Shown: positions 17,162 through 26,099 of the stretch, piece by piece
Layout of the letters: each line of letters starts with the position of its first letter
Position numbering within the stretch: position 1 is the stretch's first letter
NCBI RefSeq assembly: GCF_003290185.1
Contig: NZ_QNFY01000002.1
Location: 310,001-374,000, forward strand
Source of the DNA: Chryseobacterium lathyri
GTDB lineage: Bacteria > Bacteroidota > Bacteroidia > Flavobacteriales > Weeksellaceae
Length of the DNA: 64,000 bases
Direction of reading: 5' to 3'
Made by a program: the position numbers and the translations under genes
The notes under the pieces: generated by a model
What the model saw: the letters and a program-made list of their open reading frames with translations, nothing else
Databases searched by the model: none
What the model was told of the DNA's origin: nothing

Positions 17162-17830
17162 ATGAAAAATTTTCTGAAGCTTTTTTTACTGCTTTTTCCT
17201 TTATTATTGCTGACAAGTTGTTTTGATATTTTGGATAAAGTGAATGTCAAAGCCGACGGAACAGGAGAGTATACCATTATTCTGAATGCCAGCAAAAGCA
17301 AAACAAGGCTGGCTTCCATTTCTAAAATGGAGACAATTAACGGAAAAAAAGTTCCTAAAAAAAGTGAAATTGAAAATAAAATCAATGAAGCGGCCAGAAT
17401 TTTTAAAGCAACTCCGGGGATCAGCAATGTAAAAACTTCAATGGATTTTGATAACTACATCATCAAGCTGAGCTGTAATTTTAAAAAGATTGAAAATATC
17501 AATGCAGGGCTGGAGCAGCTGAAAGCCAAAAATATCCTTGGTAAAATGATTCCTACCCAAATTTACAGTCAGAATCTTCAGAAAAAATTATTGACCAGAA
17601 ACAAAGTCAATACTTTCAAGGAGGACTACGACAAAATGGGAAAGGCAGATAAAGAAATCTTCAATAATGCCCGATATACCTCTGTAATGCAGTTTGAAAA
17701 TGCCGTAAAATCCCAGACGAACAACGCATATCTGTTGGCTCCGAATAAGAAAGCATTAAAATTGGAAGCGGATATTCTAGACCTGATCTTTCAAAAAAAA
17801 CAATTACAAAACACGATATTATTTCAATAA
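17162..17830 (+). CDS. Hypothetical lipoprotein heading an envelope operon
   Basis: 222 residues, family not recognised. Lipoprotein signal peptide with lipobox LTSC (Cys20). The start (FDILDKVNVKADGTGEYTIILN) is a beta pattern seen in several flavobacterial lipoproteins, followed by a long charged alpha/beta part. Sixteen bases separate it from the next gene, and the three genes 17162-21104 run together, suggesting joint function in the periplasm or at the outer membrane. The protein is rich in Lys and Asn, like its neighbours. Confidence 0.75.
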   Translation: MKNFLKLFLLLFPLLLLTSCFDILDKVNVKADGTGEYTIILNASKSKTRLASISKMETINGKKVPKKSEIENKINEAARIFKATPGISNVKTSMDFDNYIIKLSCNFKKIENINAGLEQLKAKNILGKMIPTQIYSQNLQKKLLTRNKVNTFKEDYDKMGKADKEIFNNARYTSVMQFENAVKSQTNNAYLLAPNKKALKLEADILDLIFQKKQLQNTILFQ

Positions 17831-17846
17831 ATATTAACACTCAACC

Positions 17847-19868
17847 ATGAAATCTCTATTATTAAAAACACAAATAATCACTTTCGTACTTTTTGGTTTT
17901 ATGCTCCTTTTTTCGCAAAAAAGCATGAAACTTCCTACTGATGCTGTATTTTATATGGAAATCAACGGGAAACAGCTGAACCAGAAAATCAACTGGCAAA
18001 AGCTTAATCCTTTACTACATGAATTAAGCAAAAAAAGCAAAGAAAAATCTTCGTGGAATGATTATTCCAAGACGGGCATTAAATATGATGCCACCCAATA
18101 TCATTATGCCAGTTTTAATGATTCGATACAGACGTATACCACTCATTTTATTGTAGATAACAAAGAAAAGTTCCAGGAATTCATCAATTCTACCAAGAAA
18201 AAAGGATTGGAGATCTCAAAGAAAAAGAATTATTCTTATGTGGATGTAGATGATCATATTTTTGTTGCCTGGAATAATGACCGTGCTGTTTTGAGTATGG
18301 TAAACTATACCAAACCGTATAAAGATACCTGGTCTTCTAGTATTGTACTGGATAGTGCTGCAACCGCTGCAGACAGTGTGGCTGTTGCTGTGGACAGCGC
18401 TTATACCATAGAACCGGAAAAGCCTTTCGATTATAAGGAAGAAATAATAAGTCTGAAACAAGATATTAAATATTTAAAAGACAATATCAGGGAGAATAAC
18501 AAGGAAATTACCAGAATTCAGAAAGATATCAAGTACCTGGAAAAGAATCACAAATATCCTAAGGAAAATGTAGATACCCAGCATTCTGAAGGTGAAACTG
18601 AAGTGTATCCAAAAGAAGAGGAATATGCAGAAGCTGAAATAGATTCGGCATACCAGAAAGAACTGGATTCTGTGCGTATTGAAAACTTCAAGATTGTAAA
18701 GAAAATTGCGGAAGAGCGTTTCGACCAATACTTCAGCTCAAACTTAGAAATTGAAGTTCCGAAAGCCATGCTTACGTTCAGAGATCCTAATTCCGATGCC
18801 TATGTTTATACAGATTACGGAAGAATGGTCAATGATGGGGTTTATGGAAAAATGATGGAGCGTTTTAAATTTGGACAGTTTTTAAGAAATGCATACGATT
18901 CAAACTCCTATTACAATTTGTATTTTGACAAAGATAAAGTAAAGCTTGTCAATAATTATCAGCATAAAAATCCGGAAATACAGAAAACCATTTCCTCTGT
19001 TTATAAAGGAAAGAAAAACAAAAAGCTGGCAGCACTGATCAACGAAAAAAGCATTGGTTACTATGTAATTAACGTCAACGGAGCCAAGTCTTTTGATATG
19101 ATGTATGACCTTCTTCAGGATACCGGAGACGGCGAATATAAAAAAGAAATGGAGCTGATGATGGAAACCATGAAAATTGTTCTGGATGAAGAAGCCATCA
19201 CTAAAATAGCCCCGGGAAACGGAATCTTTGTTCTGAATGAATTAAAGTCCAAAAAAGTAGACTATACCGATTACGAATATGATGATGATTACAATGAAAA
19301 AGAAGTAAAGAAAACCAAAGAAGTGGCCGTTCCCAATTTTACCTTTGCTTTTGCAACAGAAAACGAAGGCTATTGGAACCGTGTTTTTAACGTATTGTCC
19401 ACCAATAAGCATTTGTCTAAGAAATTCTCAAAAACCGGAAATATATACTCTTTTAAGGATGAGAAAGGCGACGGATATATGGATCAGCTGTACTTCGTTG
19501 TAAAAGAAGGTATCGTTTATCTTACGAGTTCTACAGAAAATCTTACCCCTCAAGGCCAGTCCGATACCTCAAAGCAATGGGCAAAAGATTCTTCCAAATA
19601 TCCTTTATCCGGAAGATTGGATGTTCAGAAACTTTTAATTGGTTTGGAAAAAGAATTTAAAACTCCTTCGGAAAGAAAATCATTGGATCTTTTCAGAAAA
19701 AATGTGGGTGAAATGTATTATAAAACAGAGGTGAAAGGAGAAAGCGTAGAAACGGAAATAGACTACAATATTAAAAATTCTTCAGAAAACAGCTTAATGT
19801 ACTTCTTTGACCTGTTCGATGAGATCTTTAAAATGAATGAAGAAGAAAAAAAGCCTCAAATATTATAA
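17847..19868 (+). CDS. Large exported protein, DUF4836-like, function unknown
   Basis: 673 residues. N-terminal signal peptide or anchor (MKSLLLKTQIITFVLFGFMLLFSQ), then a repeated alpha/beta plan beginning KLPTDAVFYMEINGKQLN. Residues about 195-235 form a predicted coiled coil (EEIISLKQDIKYLKDNIREN and following); an acidic Glu/Asp/Tyr stretch follows. The opening motif (potential of a protein to act as X in 'P-D-A-V-F-x-M-x-I-N-G-K') recurs in the next gene as VPENADVVILIDVKRL, so the two are related. I would compare it with DUF4836 but cannot confirm that. The stop codon directly abuts the next start (19868/19869). Confidence 0.7.
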   Translation: MKSLLLKTQIITFVLFGFMLLFSQKSMKLPTDAVFYMEINGKQLNQKINWQKLNPLLHELSKKSKEKSSWNDYSKTGIKYDATQYHYASFNDSIQTYTTHFIVDNKEKFQEFINSTKKKGLEISKKKNYSYVDVDDHIFVAWNNDRAVLSMVNYTKPYKDTWSSSIVLDSAATAADSVAVAVDSAYTIEPEKPFDYKEEIISLKQDIKYLKDNIRENNKEITRIQKDIKYLEKNHKYPKENVDTQHSEGETEVYPKEEEYAEAEIDSAYQKELDSVRIENFKIVKKIAEERFDQYFSSNLEIEVPKAMLTFRDPNSDAYVYTDYGRMVNDGVYGKMMERFKFGQFLRNAYDSNSYYNLYFDKDKVKLVNNYQHKNPEIQKTISSVYKGKKNKKLAALINEKSIGYYVINVNGAKSFDMMYDLLQDTGDGEYKKEMELMMETMKIVLDEEAITKIAPGNGIFVLNELKSKKVDYTDYEYDDDYNEKEVKKTKEVAVPNFTFAFATENEGYWNRVFNVLSTNKHLSKKFSKTGNIYSFKDEKGDGYMDQLYFVVKEGIVYLTSSTENLTPQGQSDTSKQWAKDSSKYPLSGRLDVQKLLIGLEKEFKTPSERKSLDLFRKNVGEMYYKTEVKGESVETEIDYNIKNSSENSLMYFFDLFDEIFKMNEEEKKPQIL

Positions 19869-21104
19869 ATGAAGAAGAAAAAAATTATTGTCCCGTTAAC
19901 CCTTTTACTCGCTGCTGCGCTCTATTTTGTATTTTTCTATAAAAACAAAACATTAAAATTTGTTCCTGAAAATGCAGATGTCGTTATTTTGATCGATGTA
20001 AAAAGATTAACAGGGCAATATATTTCAAGCTTCATTGCCCATCCCTCAAAATGGACAGAGAGTAAAAAGAAAGATAAAAAAACGATTTCATTAAAGGATT
20101 CAGGAATCAAAACCCCGGATTTTTTGCAGATTTTCCATTTCAAGGGCACCAGATTCTCAGAATGGTACAGTGTGGTTGAATTAAAAGACCCACAAAAATT
20201 CTTGACTTATTTAAAGAATCATCAGTTTATCAGCAAAGGAAAAAACGTCTTTCAAAAAGATCAGATTTTTGTAAGAATAGAAGACGAAAACGGATTCATA
20301 GGAAGTTCCGCTTCAGGTTTTGAAAATATTAGCCAGCAGCTTCATTCCTCCGAAAAAAGGACACTGAATGCAGATGAGTTGATCAATAATGCTTTAGGAA
20401 GTGTTTCTTTCATTTCAGGAAAAACAATTCAGAATTTTTCCATTGAATTAAAATCCGATGAAATTGAAATAAAAAACACATCGGAAACCGGATCTTTAGC
20501 TTCCATTGTGGAAGATCTTCAGAAGAAAAATCATTTTTTAGAGATAGAGCTGGATGGCCGTAATGTGAAGAATTACGCTCGTCTTTTTGATAAAACGATC
20601 GCGGATTCTGCCCAAATCAGTTATTTTAAAGCAACTGCTGATCTCGAGCAGGTGAATGATACCATCATCAGCTACGGCTACGACGATAATTTTAATGAAA
20701 TAGAGAAAAAGACCTTTCAGAAAATTATTCAGCCTAATTATGTGATCAATCTTCAAAGTTCTTCTCCTGAAAGGACATGGGCATATTTTCAGCATCAAAA
20801 ATGGCTCAATGCCCAGGATCAGTTTACTGCGATCCCTTTTCAGCCTAATCAGATAGAGAGAAGGGAAGGAAATTTTATCATAAAATCTACCAGAAAACCG
20901 ATCGTGTTATCCCCAAAGCTCAAAGAAAACTATATCTTCGTCAGAAACAGTCCGATGCTGATCTCTTCATTAAGTATTTTCTCACCAGCAGAGAAAAAAA
21001 TACTTTCTGATATAGACTATATTTTTTACGGGAATAAAGCAAACGGTTATTGGCTGAAAATCAAAGCGAAGAAGGCAGAGCTACCATTAATTTTAAGATG
21101 GTAG
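19869..21104 (+). CDS. Membrane-anchored protein related to the upstream exported protein
   Basis: 411 residues, unknown function. One N-terminal membrane segment (about 7-24) after a Lys-rich start, typical of an inner-membrane anchor with a periplasmic body. The body begins KFVPENADVVILIDVKRLTG, like the preceding protein, and also shares a YGYDDNFNEIEKKTFQKI segment that parallels the YDDDYNEKEVKKTKE of the larger protein. Directly adjacent to the upstream stop codon, so translational coupling is likely. Probably one of a paired periplasmic system with 17847-19868. Confidence 0.7.
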   Translation: MKKKKIIVPLTLLLAAALYFVFFYKNKTLKFVPENADVVILIDVKRLTGQYISSFIAHPSKWTESKKKDKKTISLKDSGIKTPDFLQIFHFKGTRFSEWYSVVELKDPQKFLTYLKNHQFISKGKNVFQKDQIFVRIEDENGFIGSSASGFENISQQLHSSEKRTLNADELINNALGSVSFISGKTIQNFSIELKSDEIEIKNTSETGSLASIVEDLQKKNHFLEIELDGRNVKNYARLFDKTIADSAQISYFKATADLEQVNDTIISYGYDDNFNEIEKKTFQKIIQPNYVINLQSSSPERTWAYFQHQKWLNAQDQFTAIPFQPNQIERREGNFIIKSTRKPIVLSPKLKENYIFVRNSPMLISSLSIFSPAEKKILSDIDYIFYGNKANGYWLKIKAKKAELPLILRW

Positions 21105-21138
21105 GAATCTATAATCCTAAAAAACTGACTGATTATTA

Positions 21139-21477
21139 ATGACTTTATCTGACACTGTATTACTTAAAACATTCACACACTACTTTTTACATTTGGTTTT
21201 TCCGGTTTTTATAGCCCTTATCTTTTTCCGCAAAAACTGGAAGAAAGCTTATCTTATTATGTTGGCTACCATGCTCGTAGATCTGGACCATATTTTTGCC
21301 AATCCTGTTTTTGATCCGTCAAGAAATAGTATAGGTTTTCACATTTTACATTCTTATTATGCTATTGCGGTGTATTTTTTGCTGCTCTTTTTTAAAGGTA
21401 ATATCAGAATTGTAGGCATAGGTCTTTTGTTTCATATGCTGACAGATTTTCTGGATTTTAACCTGTGGATGCACTAA
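21139..21477 (+). CDS. DUF6122 membrane protein
   Basis: 112 residues with about four membrane helices. Conserved polar motifs lie at helix ends: FTHYFLHLVFP, LVDLDHIFANPVFDPSRNS, FHILHSYY and HMLTDFLDF. This His/Asp spacing resembles the YdjM-type membrane-bound metal-dependent hydrolases, so a metal site is plausible; catalysis is unproven. The stop codon is followed at once by an interspersed repeat (copy A). Confidence 0.82.
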   Translation: MTLSDTVLLKTFTHYFLHLVFPVFIALIFFRKNWKKAYLIMLATMLVDLDHIFANPVFDPSRNSIGFHILHSYYAIAVYFLLLFFKGNIRIVGIGLLFHMLTDFLDFNLWMH

Positions 21478-21576
21478 GAGGAAGGAAAGTGGAAGAGAGA
21501 GGCTGGAAGTTAAGGAGGTAGTGGTCATCCTTTTTGACCTCAATAACTTCGCGCTTCCAACTTCAGACTTCTTACG
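21478..21576 (+). repeat. Interspersed repeat, copy A
   Basis: About 100 bases starting immediately after the DUF6122 stop. Left arm GAGAGAGGCTGGAAGTTA (21495-21512) and right arm with CAATAACTTC (21541-21550) and CTTCCAACTTCAGACTTCTTA (up to 21574) are imperfectly complementary, so the transcript can fold. The same arms recur in copies B and C. No coding potential. The middle is shorter than in the other two copies. Confidence 0.65.
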
Positions 21577-21653
21577 TATTAGATTAAAATATGATTAATA
21601 TTTTCTTTTGATATTTCAAATTTCATAGATTTTTTGTATTTTGTAGACACTTT

Positions 21654-22724
21654 ATGAGATTGAAAGAATTTTTACATTATACGTATATTTTCCCTGTCCT
21701 TGCTGTAGGGTATTACTTTTCCGGACTGATGGGAACCGGAATTTTATATGATGTTCTTGCAGGAATCCTGCTTACCGGAAGTGTCTTATCCGCAGTACAT
21801 CACGCAGAAGTGGTGGCTCATAAAGTAGGGGAGCCTTTTGGAACAATTATTCTGGCACTCTGTATCACCATTATTGAAGTTGCGCTCATCATCTCGCTGA
21901 TGGTCGCCGGCGGAGATCAGGCGATCACGCTGGCCAGAGATACCGTTTTTGCTGCCGTAATGATTATTCTTAACGGAATTCTGGGAATTTGTATCCTTAT
22001 AGGTGGCGTAAAATATCATGAACAGTTTTTTGCAAGAACTTCAGCTACGACCTATCTGGTAAGTATTGTTTCAATTCTTGTTCTTACCCTTGTCCTTCCC
22101 AACTTTACCTCAAGTGTCAACGGACCTTTCTACAACGAAGCACAACTTATTTTTATTTCCATTGCCTGTCTCGTGATCTACGGAATTTTCCTGATGGTAC
22201 AGACCGTACGCCACAGAAGCTATTTTATTGTTCCTGATGAGCATCCGGAAGAACATTATATTCCGTCGTTGAAAAAGACACTTATAAGCTTTGTTTTTCT
22301 GGTAGTTTGTCTGGTAATTGTTGTGTTGATGGCCAAAGGGCTTTCCGGAACCATCGAAGGAATGGTACAAAGTATCGGCGCTCCGAAATCTTTGGTAGGG
22401 GTAATTATTGCAGGGGTTGTACTTCTTCCTGAGGGAGTGGCTGCCATACGTGCGGCAAGAAGCAACCAAATACAGTCCAGCTTAAATTTGGCATTAGGAT
22501 CTGCTTTGGCAAGTATTGGCTTAACAATTCCGGCTGTATCTACCGTTTGTATCGTCTATGACATACCGTTGGTATTGGGGCTCGATAAAAAGGATATTAT
22601 CCTGCTGTCGTTATCTGTATTTATTGTAATGCTTTCCTTAAGCCGTGGAAAAACGAATATTCTGTACGGAACTGTTTTATTGGTGAATCTCGCAGCTTAT
22701 ATTTTTACGGTTATCGTCCCATAA
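21654..22724 (+). CDS. chaA: ChaA-type calcium/cation:proton antiporter
   Basis: 356 residues with about 11 membrane helices. The first alpha repeat is clear: HHAEVVAHKVGEPFGTIILA followed by TIIEVALIISLMVAGG and LARDTVFAAVMIILNGI; the second contains GVIIAGVVLLPEGVAAIRAA and SLNLALGSALASIGLTIPAV. These are the inverted-repeat Glu/Asn motifs of the Ca2+:cation antiporter superfamily, and the wording GEPFGTIILALCITIIEVAL is characteristic of ChaA. The protein would export Ca2+ or Na+/K+ at high pH or salt. Monocistronic, convergent with the globin gene. Confidence 0.92.
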   Translation: MRLKEFLHYTYIFPVLAVGYYFSGLMGTGILYDVLAGILLTGSVLSAVHHAEVVAHKVGEPFGTIILALCITIIEVALIISLMVAGGDQAITLARDTVFAAVMIILNGILGICILIGGVKYHEQFFARTSATTYLVSIVSILVLTLVLPNFTSSVNGPFYNEAQLIFISIACLVIYGIFLMVQTVRHRSYFIVPDEHPEEHYIPSLKKTLISFVFLVVCLVIVVLMAKGLSGTIEGMVQSIGAPKSLVGVIIAGVVLLPEGVAAIRAARSNQIQSSLNLALGSALASIGLTIPAVSTVCIVYDIPLVLGLDKKDIILLSLSVFIVMLSLSRGKTNILYGTVLLVNLAAYIFTVIVP

Positions 22725-22762
22725 TCAATTTTCACCTCCAAACGCTCTGATTCTCGACCGTG

Positions 22763-23143
22763 TCACAGTCTCCTGGCGAGTTCCATTTTATAAGCCATCA
22801 GCCTGGCGATATTTTCAGATTTGTAAATGGCCATATCTGCATTTTCCCCGGCAAAATTCTCTTCAATGGTCTCTTTCCAAAGCTTCAGCCACTGATCAAA
22901 GTGTCTCTGCTCCATAGACTGAATTTCATTGATTGGAAAATGAACAGCCATAGGATTTCCTTTATAGCTCATCTGTCCAAAAAGAATAGACTCCCAGAAT
23001 GAATACATTTTCGGAAGGTGCTTGTCCCAGTCTACTTTGGCTACATCATTAAAGAAAAAACCAATCGTTTCATCTTTAACGACTTTGGCATAAAATGAAT
23101 TGACAAGATGCTCAATATCCTCTCTTGATTCCAGTTTTTTCAT
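22763..23143 (-). CDS. Group III truncated haemoglobin
   Basis: 126 residues. Tyr18 in NSFYAKV is the B10 tyrosine and His81 in EQRHFDQWLKLW is the proximal F8 haem ligand; FWESILFGQMSYKGNP is the group III E-helix/pre-F region. Such globins bind O2, NO or peroxide; a physiological role is not settled. The gene is divergent from the KirBac gene, with its promoter within 40 bases of the start, which implies a very short or no leader. Confidence 0.92.
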   Translation of the reverse strand: MKKLESREDIEHLVNSFYAKVVKDETIGFFFNDVAKVDWDKHLPKMYSFWESILFGQMSYKGNPMAVHFPINEIQSMEQRHFDQWLKLWKETIEENFAGENADMAIYKSENIARLMAYKMELARRL

Positions 23144-23147
23144 AGTT

Positions 23148-23180
23148 CAAATGTACTGCAAAATCAAATTAAAAAATCAA
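23148..23180 (-). promoter_or_regulatory. Promoter of the truncated haemoglobin gene
   Basis: On the minus strand TTG (23180-23178), 22 bases, then TACATTTG (23155-23148) fits the flavobacterial TTG-N(17-23)-TAnnTTTG promoter. The -7 box ends only five bases before the start codon, so the message may be leaderless. Confidence 0.6.
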
Positions 23181-23188
23181 TCAGCAGC

Positions 23189-23223
23189 TTGATAAATTTC
23201 ATGAAAACAATATTTTATCTTTG
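23189..23223 (+). promoter_or_regulatory. Likely promoter of the KirBac-ykgJ unit
   Basis: TTG (23189-23191) and TATCTTTG (23216-23223) with 24 bases between, one more than the usual range. The -7 box is a perfect consensus, followed by CA as is common. It stands back to back with the globin promoter. Confidence 0.5.
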
Positions 23224-23294
23224 CATTGTAAAAGGGGAGAATGGGTAAAAGTGAATTTGCTCATTTGCAGTTACCTCAACAAATAAAATAATAT

Positions 23295-24266
23295 ATGGCT
23301 AGAGGCTTCAGACAGAAAATCCGTCAGAAAAATACTGAAAACAGTGGCTTTGGTAGCAATGCTTCCGGCAGATTCATCAATAAGGACGGGCTTCCGAATG
23401 TAAAACGGAGAGGCGTGAATGTATTCAATAGGCTTAGCTGGTATCATACCATGCTGAACCTGTCTACTTTCCGTTTCTTATCCTATCTGGTGATTGCTTA
23501 TGTCCTGATTAATCTTGTATTCGCAATGATTTATTATCTTATTGGGGTAGAGCATCTTACCGGAATTGATAAAAGCGATCCACTGAACGAGTTCATTGAT
23601 GTATTTTTCTTCAGCTCGCAGACCTTTACCACAGTAGGATATGGGAGGATTGCTCCTGTAGGCTTTATGGCAAGCTTGGTGGCTACTTTTGAAGCCTTTC
23701 TGGGATTGCTTACCTTTGCTATTGCAACTGGGCTTTTTTACGGAAGATTTTCAAGGCCGAGAGCTTACCTCCGGTTTTCAGATATAGCCGTTATTGCTCC
23801 GTTTAAAGAATCAAGGGCTTTAATGTTCAGGCTGGCTCCTTATAAAAATAATGCTCTGACGGATGCTGATGTTATTGTTTCAGCGGCTATTGAAGTGATC
23901 GAAGAGGGAACTCCGAAAAGTAATTTTTATTCTTTAAAGACCCATCTGAGCAAAATCAATACTTTGGCGCTAAACTGGACCGTTGTGCATGAGATCAAGG
24001 AAGATTCGCCGTTTTACGGGTTTTCTGAAGAAGATTTTAAGAACACGGATATTGAGATCATTGTTCAGGTCCGCGCATTTGATGAAGTCTTTTCCAATAC
24101 AGTGGTCCAGAGATCTTCCTATGTGTCGGCAGAAATTGTTTACGGAGCAAGATTTACCCTGATGTATTATCCGGACAATAATGATCTTACAACAATATTG
24201 GACCTTGATAAAATTAATGACCATCAAAAAGCAGATCTTCCGCCTATAGCAGGAGATAAAGAATAA
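23295..24266 (+). CDS. Inward-rectifier K+ channel, KirBac type
   Basis: 323 residues. Slide helix and first membrane helix (about 55-85), pore loop with selectivity filter TTVGYG (TVGYG at 113-117), second helix (about 125-149), then a 170-residue cytoplasmic immunoglobulin-like gating domain (SRPRAYLRFSDIAVIAPFKE to YGARFTLMYYPDNND). The family is lipid- and pH-gated. The stop TAA is followed directly by the ATG of the YkgJ-family gene, so the two are co-translated. Confidence 0.94.
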   Translation: MARGFRQKIRQKNTENSGFGSNASGRFINKDGLPNVKRRGVNVFNRLSWYHTMLNLSTFRFLSYLVIAYVLINLVFAMIYYLIGVEHLTGIDKSDPLNEFIDVFFFSSQTFTTVGYGRIAPVGFMASLVATFEAFLGLLTFAIATGLFYGRFSRPRAYLRFSDIAVIAPFKESRALMFRLAPYKNNALTDADVIVSAAIEVIEEGTPKSNFYSLKTHLSKINTLALNWTVVHEIKEDSPFYGFSEEDFKNTDIEIIVQVRAFDEVFSNTVVQRSSYVSAEIVYGARFTLMYYPDNNDLTTILDLDKINDHQKADLPPIAGDKE

Positions 24267-24755
24267 ATGAATTTAGACTTCTATAAAAAGCAGGCTTTAC
24301 AAAAGCAGAAAGAGCATAAAAAATTTCTGGACGGACTGAAAAAGAAACCGCCCAAGAATCTTGATTATATTGTTCAGGAAACCCATGATGAAGTCTTTGA
24401 TGAAGTGAATTGCCTTCAGTGCGCTAATTGCTGTAAAACAACCGGACCTTTATATACGGAAAAAGACATAGAGCGTATTTCAAAACATCTGCGAATGAAG
24501 CAGGCTGATTTTGAAGCTAAGTTTTTAAGGGTGGATGAAGATAATGATAAGGTACTCCAGAATCTTCCCTGCTTTTTCCTTAATAATGACAATACCTGCT
24601 CCATCTATGAAGTAAGGCCCAAAGCCTGCCGGGAATATCCGCACACAGACCGTAAAAAGATCTACCAGATCAATAATTTAATGCTGAAAAACACCGTCAT
24701 ATGTCCGGCTGCATTTGAGTTTGTGGAAAAAATGATGAAGAATATTGCAAAGTAA
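24267..24755 (+). CDS. YkgJ-family cysteine cluster protein
   Basis: 162 residues, cytoplasmic. Cysteines arranged as CLQCANCC (about 50-57), PCFFLNNDNTCSIYEVRPKAC (about 101-121) and ICPAAFEF near the end fit the YkgJ/CxxCxxCC family thought to bind zinc or an Fe-S cluster. Role unknown. Zero-base spacing to the KirBac gene is notable, as nothing known joins these families. Confidence 0.9.
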   Translation: MNLDFYKKQALQKQKEHKKFLDGLKKKPPKNLDYIVQETHDEVFDEVNCLQCANCCKTTGPLYTEKDIERISKHLRMKQADFEAKFLRVDEDNDKVLQNLPCFFLNNDNTCSIYEVRPKACREYPHTDRKKIYQINNLMLKNTVICPAAFEFVEKMMKNIAK

Positions 24756-24870
24756 ACCTTCTGTTGTAAAATATCTTAAATAATGATAAAGTACGTTAAA
24801 TAAGAACTTTACACATAATTTAATAAAAAGAGTGTCGTTTAAGTTAAACAATCATTTAAAATATTACATT

Positions 24871-25206
24871 ATGAAAAAATTAGTTTTAACTGCAGCGTTT
24901 ACTTTAGTCGGTGTAATCGCAGTATCGGCACAAACACAGACACAACCACAAAAACCAGCCGATACGTCTAATAACCAGACCACTCAGACTCAACAGCAGA
25001 ACACCCAGACAAGTACTACTACTGATGCCAGTGCTCAACCACAAAATACCACAGCAACGGCTACGGTAGATGCAGCAGCAACTCCGGCTGCCACAGCTGA
25101 TGCTACGGCAACAGTAAGTGCAGAAACAGCAACAGATGCTACGAAACCTTCAGAAACAACTAAAGCAGAAAGAAAAGCTAAGAAAAAAGCAAAGTCATCT
25201 AAGTAG
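24871..25206 (+). CDS. Secreted Gln/Thr/Ala-rich low-complexity protein
   Basis: 111 residues from the ATG at 24871, chosen because it starts the signal peptide MKKLVLTAAFTLVGVIAVSAQ (the in-frame ATG-less extension from 24832 is unlikely). The mature part is repetitive: alternating Thr-Gln (TQTQPQ, NNQTTQTQQQN), then Ala-Thr (ATATVDAAATPAATADATAT), and ends in a Lys-rich tail (KAERKAKKKAKSSK). No fold is predicted; such tails may bind nucleic acid or acidic polymers, which is guesswork. Followed by a good terminator. Confidence 0.75.
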   Translation: MKKLVLTAAFTLVGVIAVSAQTQTQPQKPADTSNNQTTQTQQQNTQTSTTTDASAQPQNTTATATVDAAATPAATADATATVSAETATDATKPSETTKAERKAKKKAKSSK

Positions 25207-25230
25207 TAATATTGAGCAAAGTAGAAAGGG

Positions 25231-25262
25231 AATCCTGGGACAAATGTCTCAGGATTTTTTTG
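25231..25262 (+). terminator. Terminator after the low-complexity protein gene
   Basis: AATCCTGGGA (25231-25240) pairs with TCTCAGGATT (25247-25256) with one G-T pair, 6-base loop, followed by a run of T. Confidence 0.85.
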
Positions 25263-25358
25263 TTATCCATTAATTGAAGTAATCAACCCGTATATTATTT
25301 ACGTATATTTCAGATGTAATTATAGATCCGGATCATTCGGGCCAAGCTGATTTATTCA

Positions 25359-26099
25359 ATGAAAAGATTAAACCCTTCCCTTAAGCATCACTTACTGATA
25401 GGAGCTTTCCTGAGTATGTGGCTTTTCATTTTTGCTTTTTTTATCAGACCGTTTGACGACGGAACCATTAGTTTTAAGGTATGGATTATTATTAGTATTG
25501 GATTTAGCATCATTGCATTTCTGTGTTATGGGGTTATTGCTTTGCTGCAGAAAAAGGTTTACGGGAAACTGGCAAAATGGAACATTGGGTTTGAATTAAT
25601 AAGCATTGTTTTTTTTCAATTTCTTTTTTGGATAGGCACATATTGTTTTTATAAGAGCCCTATTTTGAATGGAGGATATGGGTTTATCAAATTTTTAGAG
25701 ACCATCATTCTTAAATCAGCTTTGATTTCAACGCCCATCATAGTTTTGGCAAGAATATATGTAGTTTCATTAATTCCTGCACAGGATGACACCATCATCA
25801 TTAGGGGAGACAATAAGCTGGATATTTTAAAAATTAAAAGGGATGAGCTGATTTGTGTTTCCAATGCTCAGAATTATGTTGAGATTTTCTTTGTAGAAGG
25901 AAATGAAGTTAAGGTAAAACTCATTCGCAGCACGCTTAAAAAGATTCAGAATGATTTTGATTTTTTGATTCAGGTTCATCGTTCACACCTCATCAATCCT
26001 TCTCATTTTAAGGCCTGGAAAAATGCGGATACCATTTCGCTTACTCAAATTGAACTTCCTGTCTCTAAAAATTACAGAGAACATTTGTTGTCCTTATAA
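25359..26099 (+). CDS. Membrane-anchored LytTR transcription regulator
   Basis: 246 residues. Four hydrophobic helices (about 10-33, 40-64, 76-98, 110-136) precede a LytTR DNA-binding domain (about 148-246: DELICVSNAQNYVEIFFVEG, KLIRSTLKKIQNDF, LIQVHRSHLINPSHF, LPVSKNYREHLLSL). There is no receiver domain. This layout is common in Bacteroidota and implies sensing in the membrane with direct DNA control. It is separated by 100 bases from the amidohydrolase gene on the same strand, a possible target. Confidence 0.88.
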   Translation: MKRLNPSLKHHLLIGAFLSMWLFIFAFFIRPFDDGTISFKVWIIISIGFSIIAFLCYGVIALLQKKVYGKLAKWNIGFELISIVFFQFLFWIGTYCFYKSPILNGGYGFIKFLETIILKSALISTPIIVLARIYVVSLIPAQDDTIIIRGDNKLDILKIKRDELICVSNAQNYVEIFFVEGNEVKVKLIRSTLKKIQNDFDFLIQVHRSHLINPSHFKAWKNADTISLTQIELPVSKNYREHLLSL

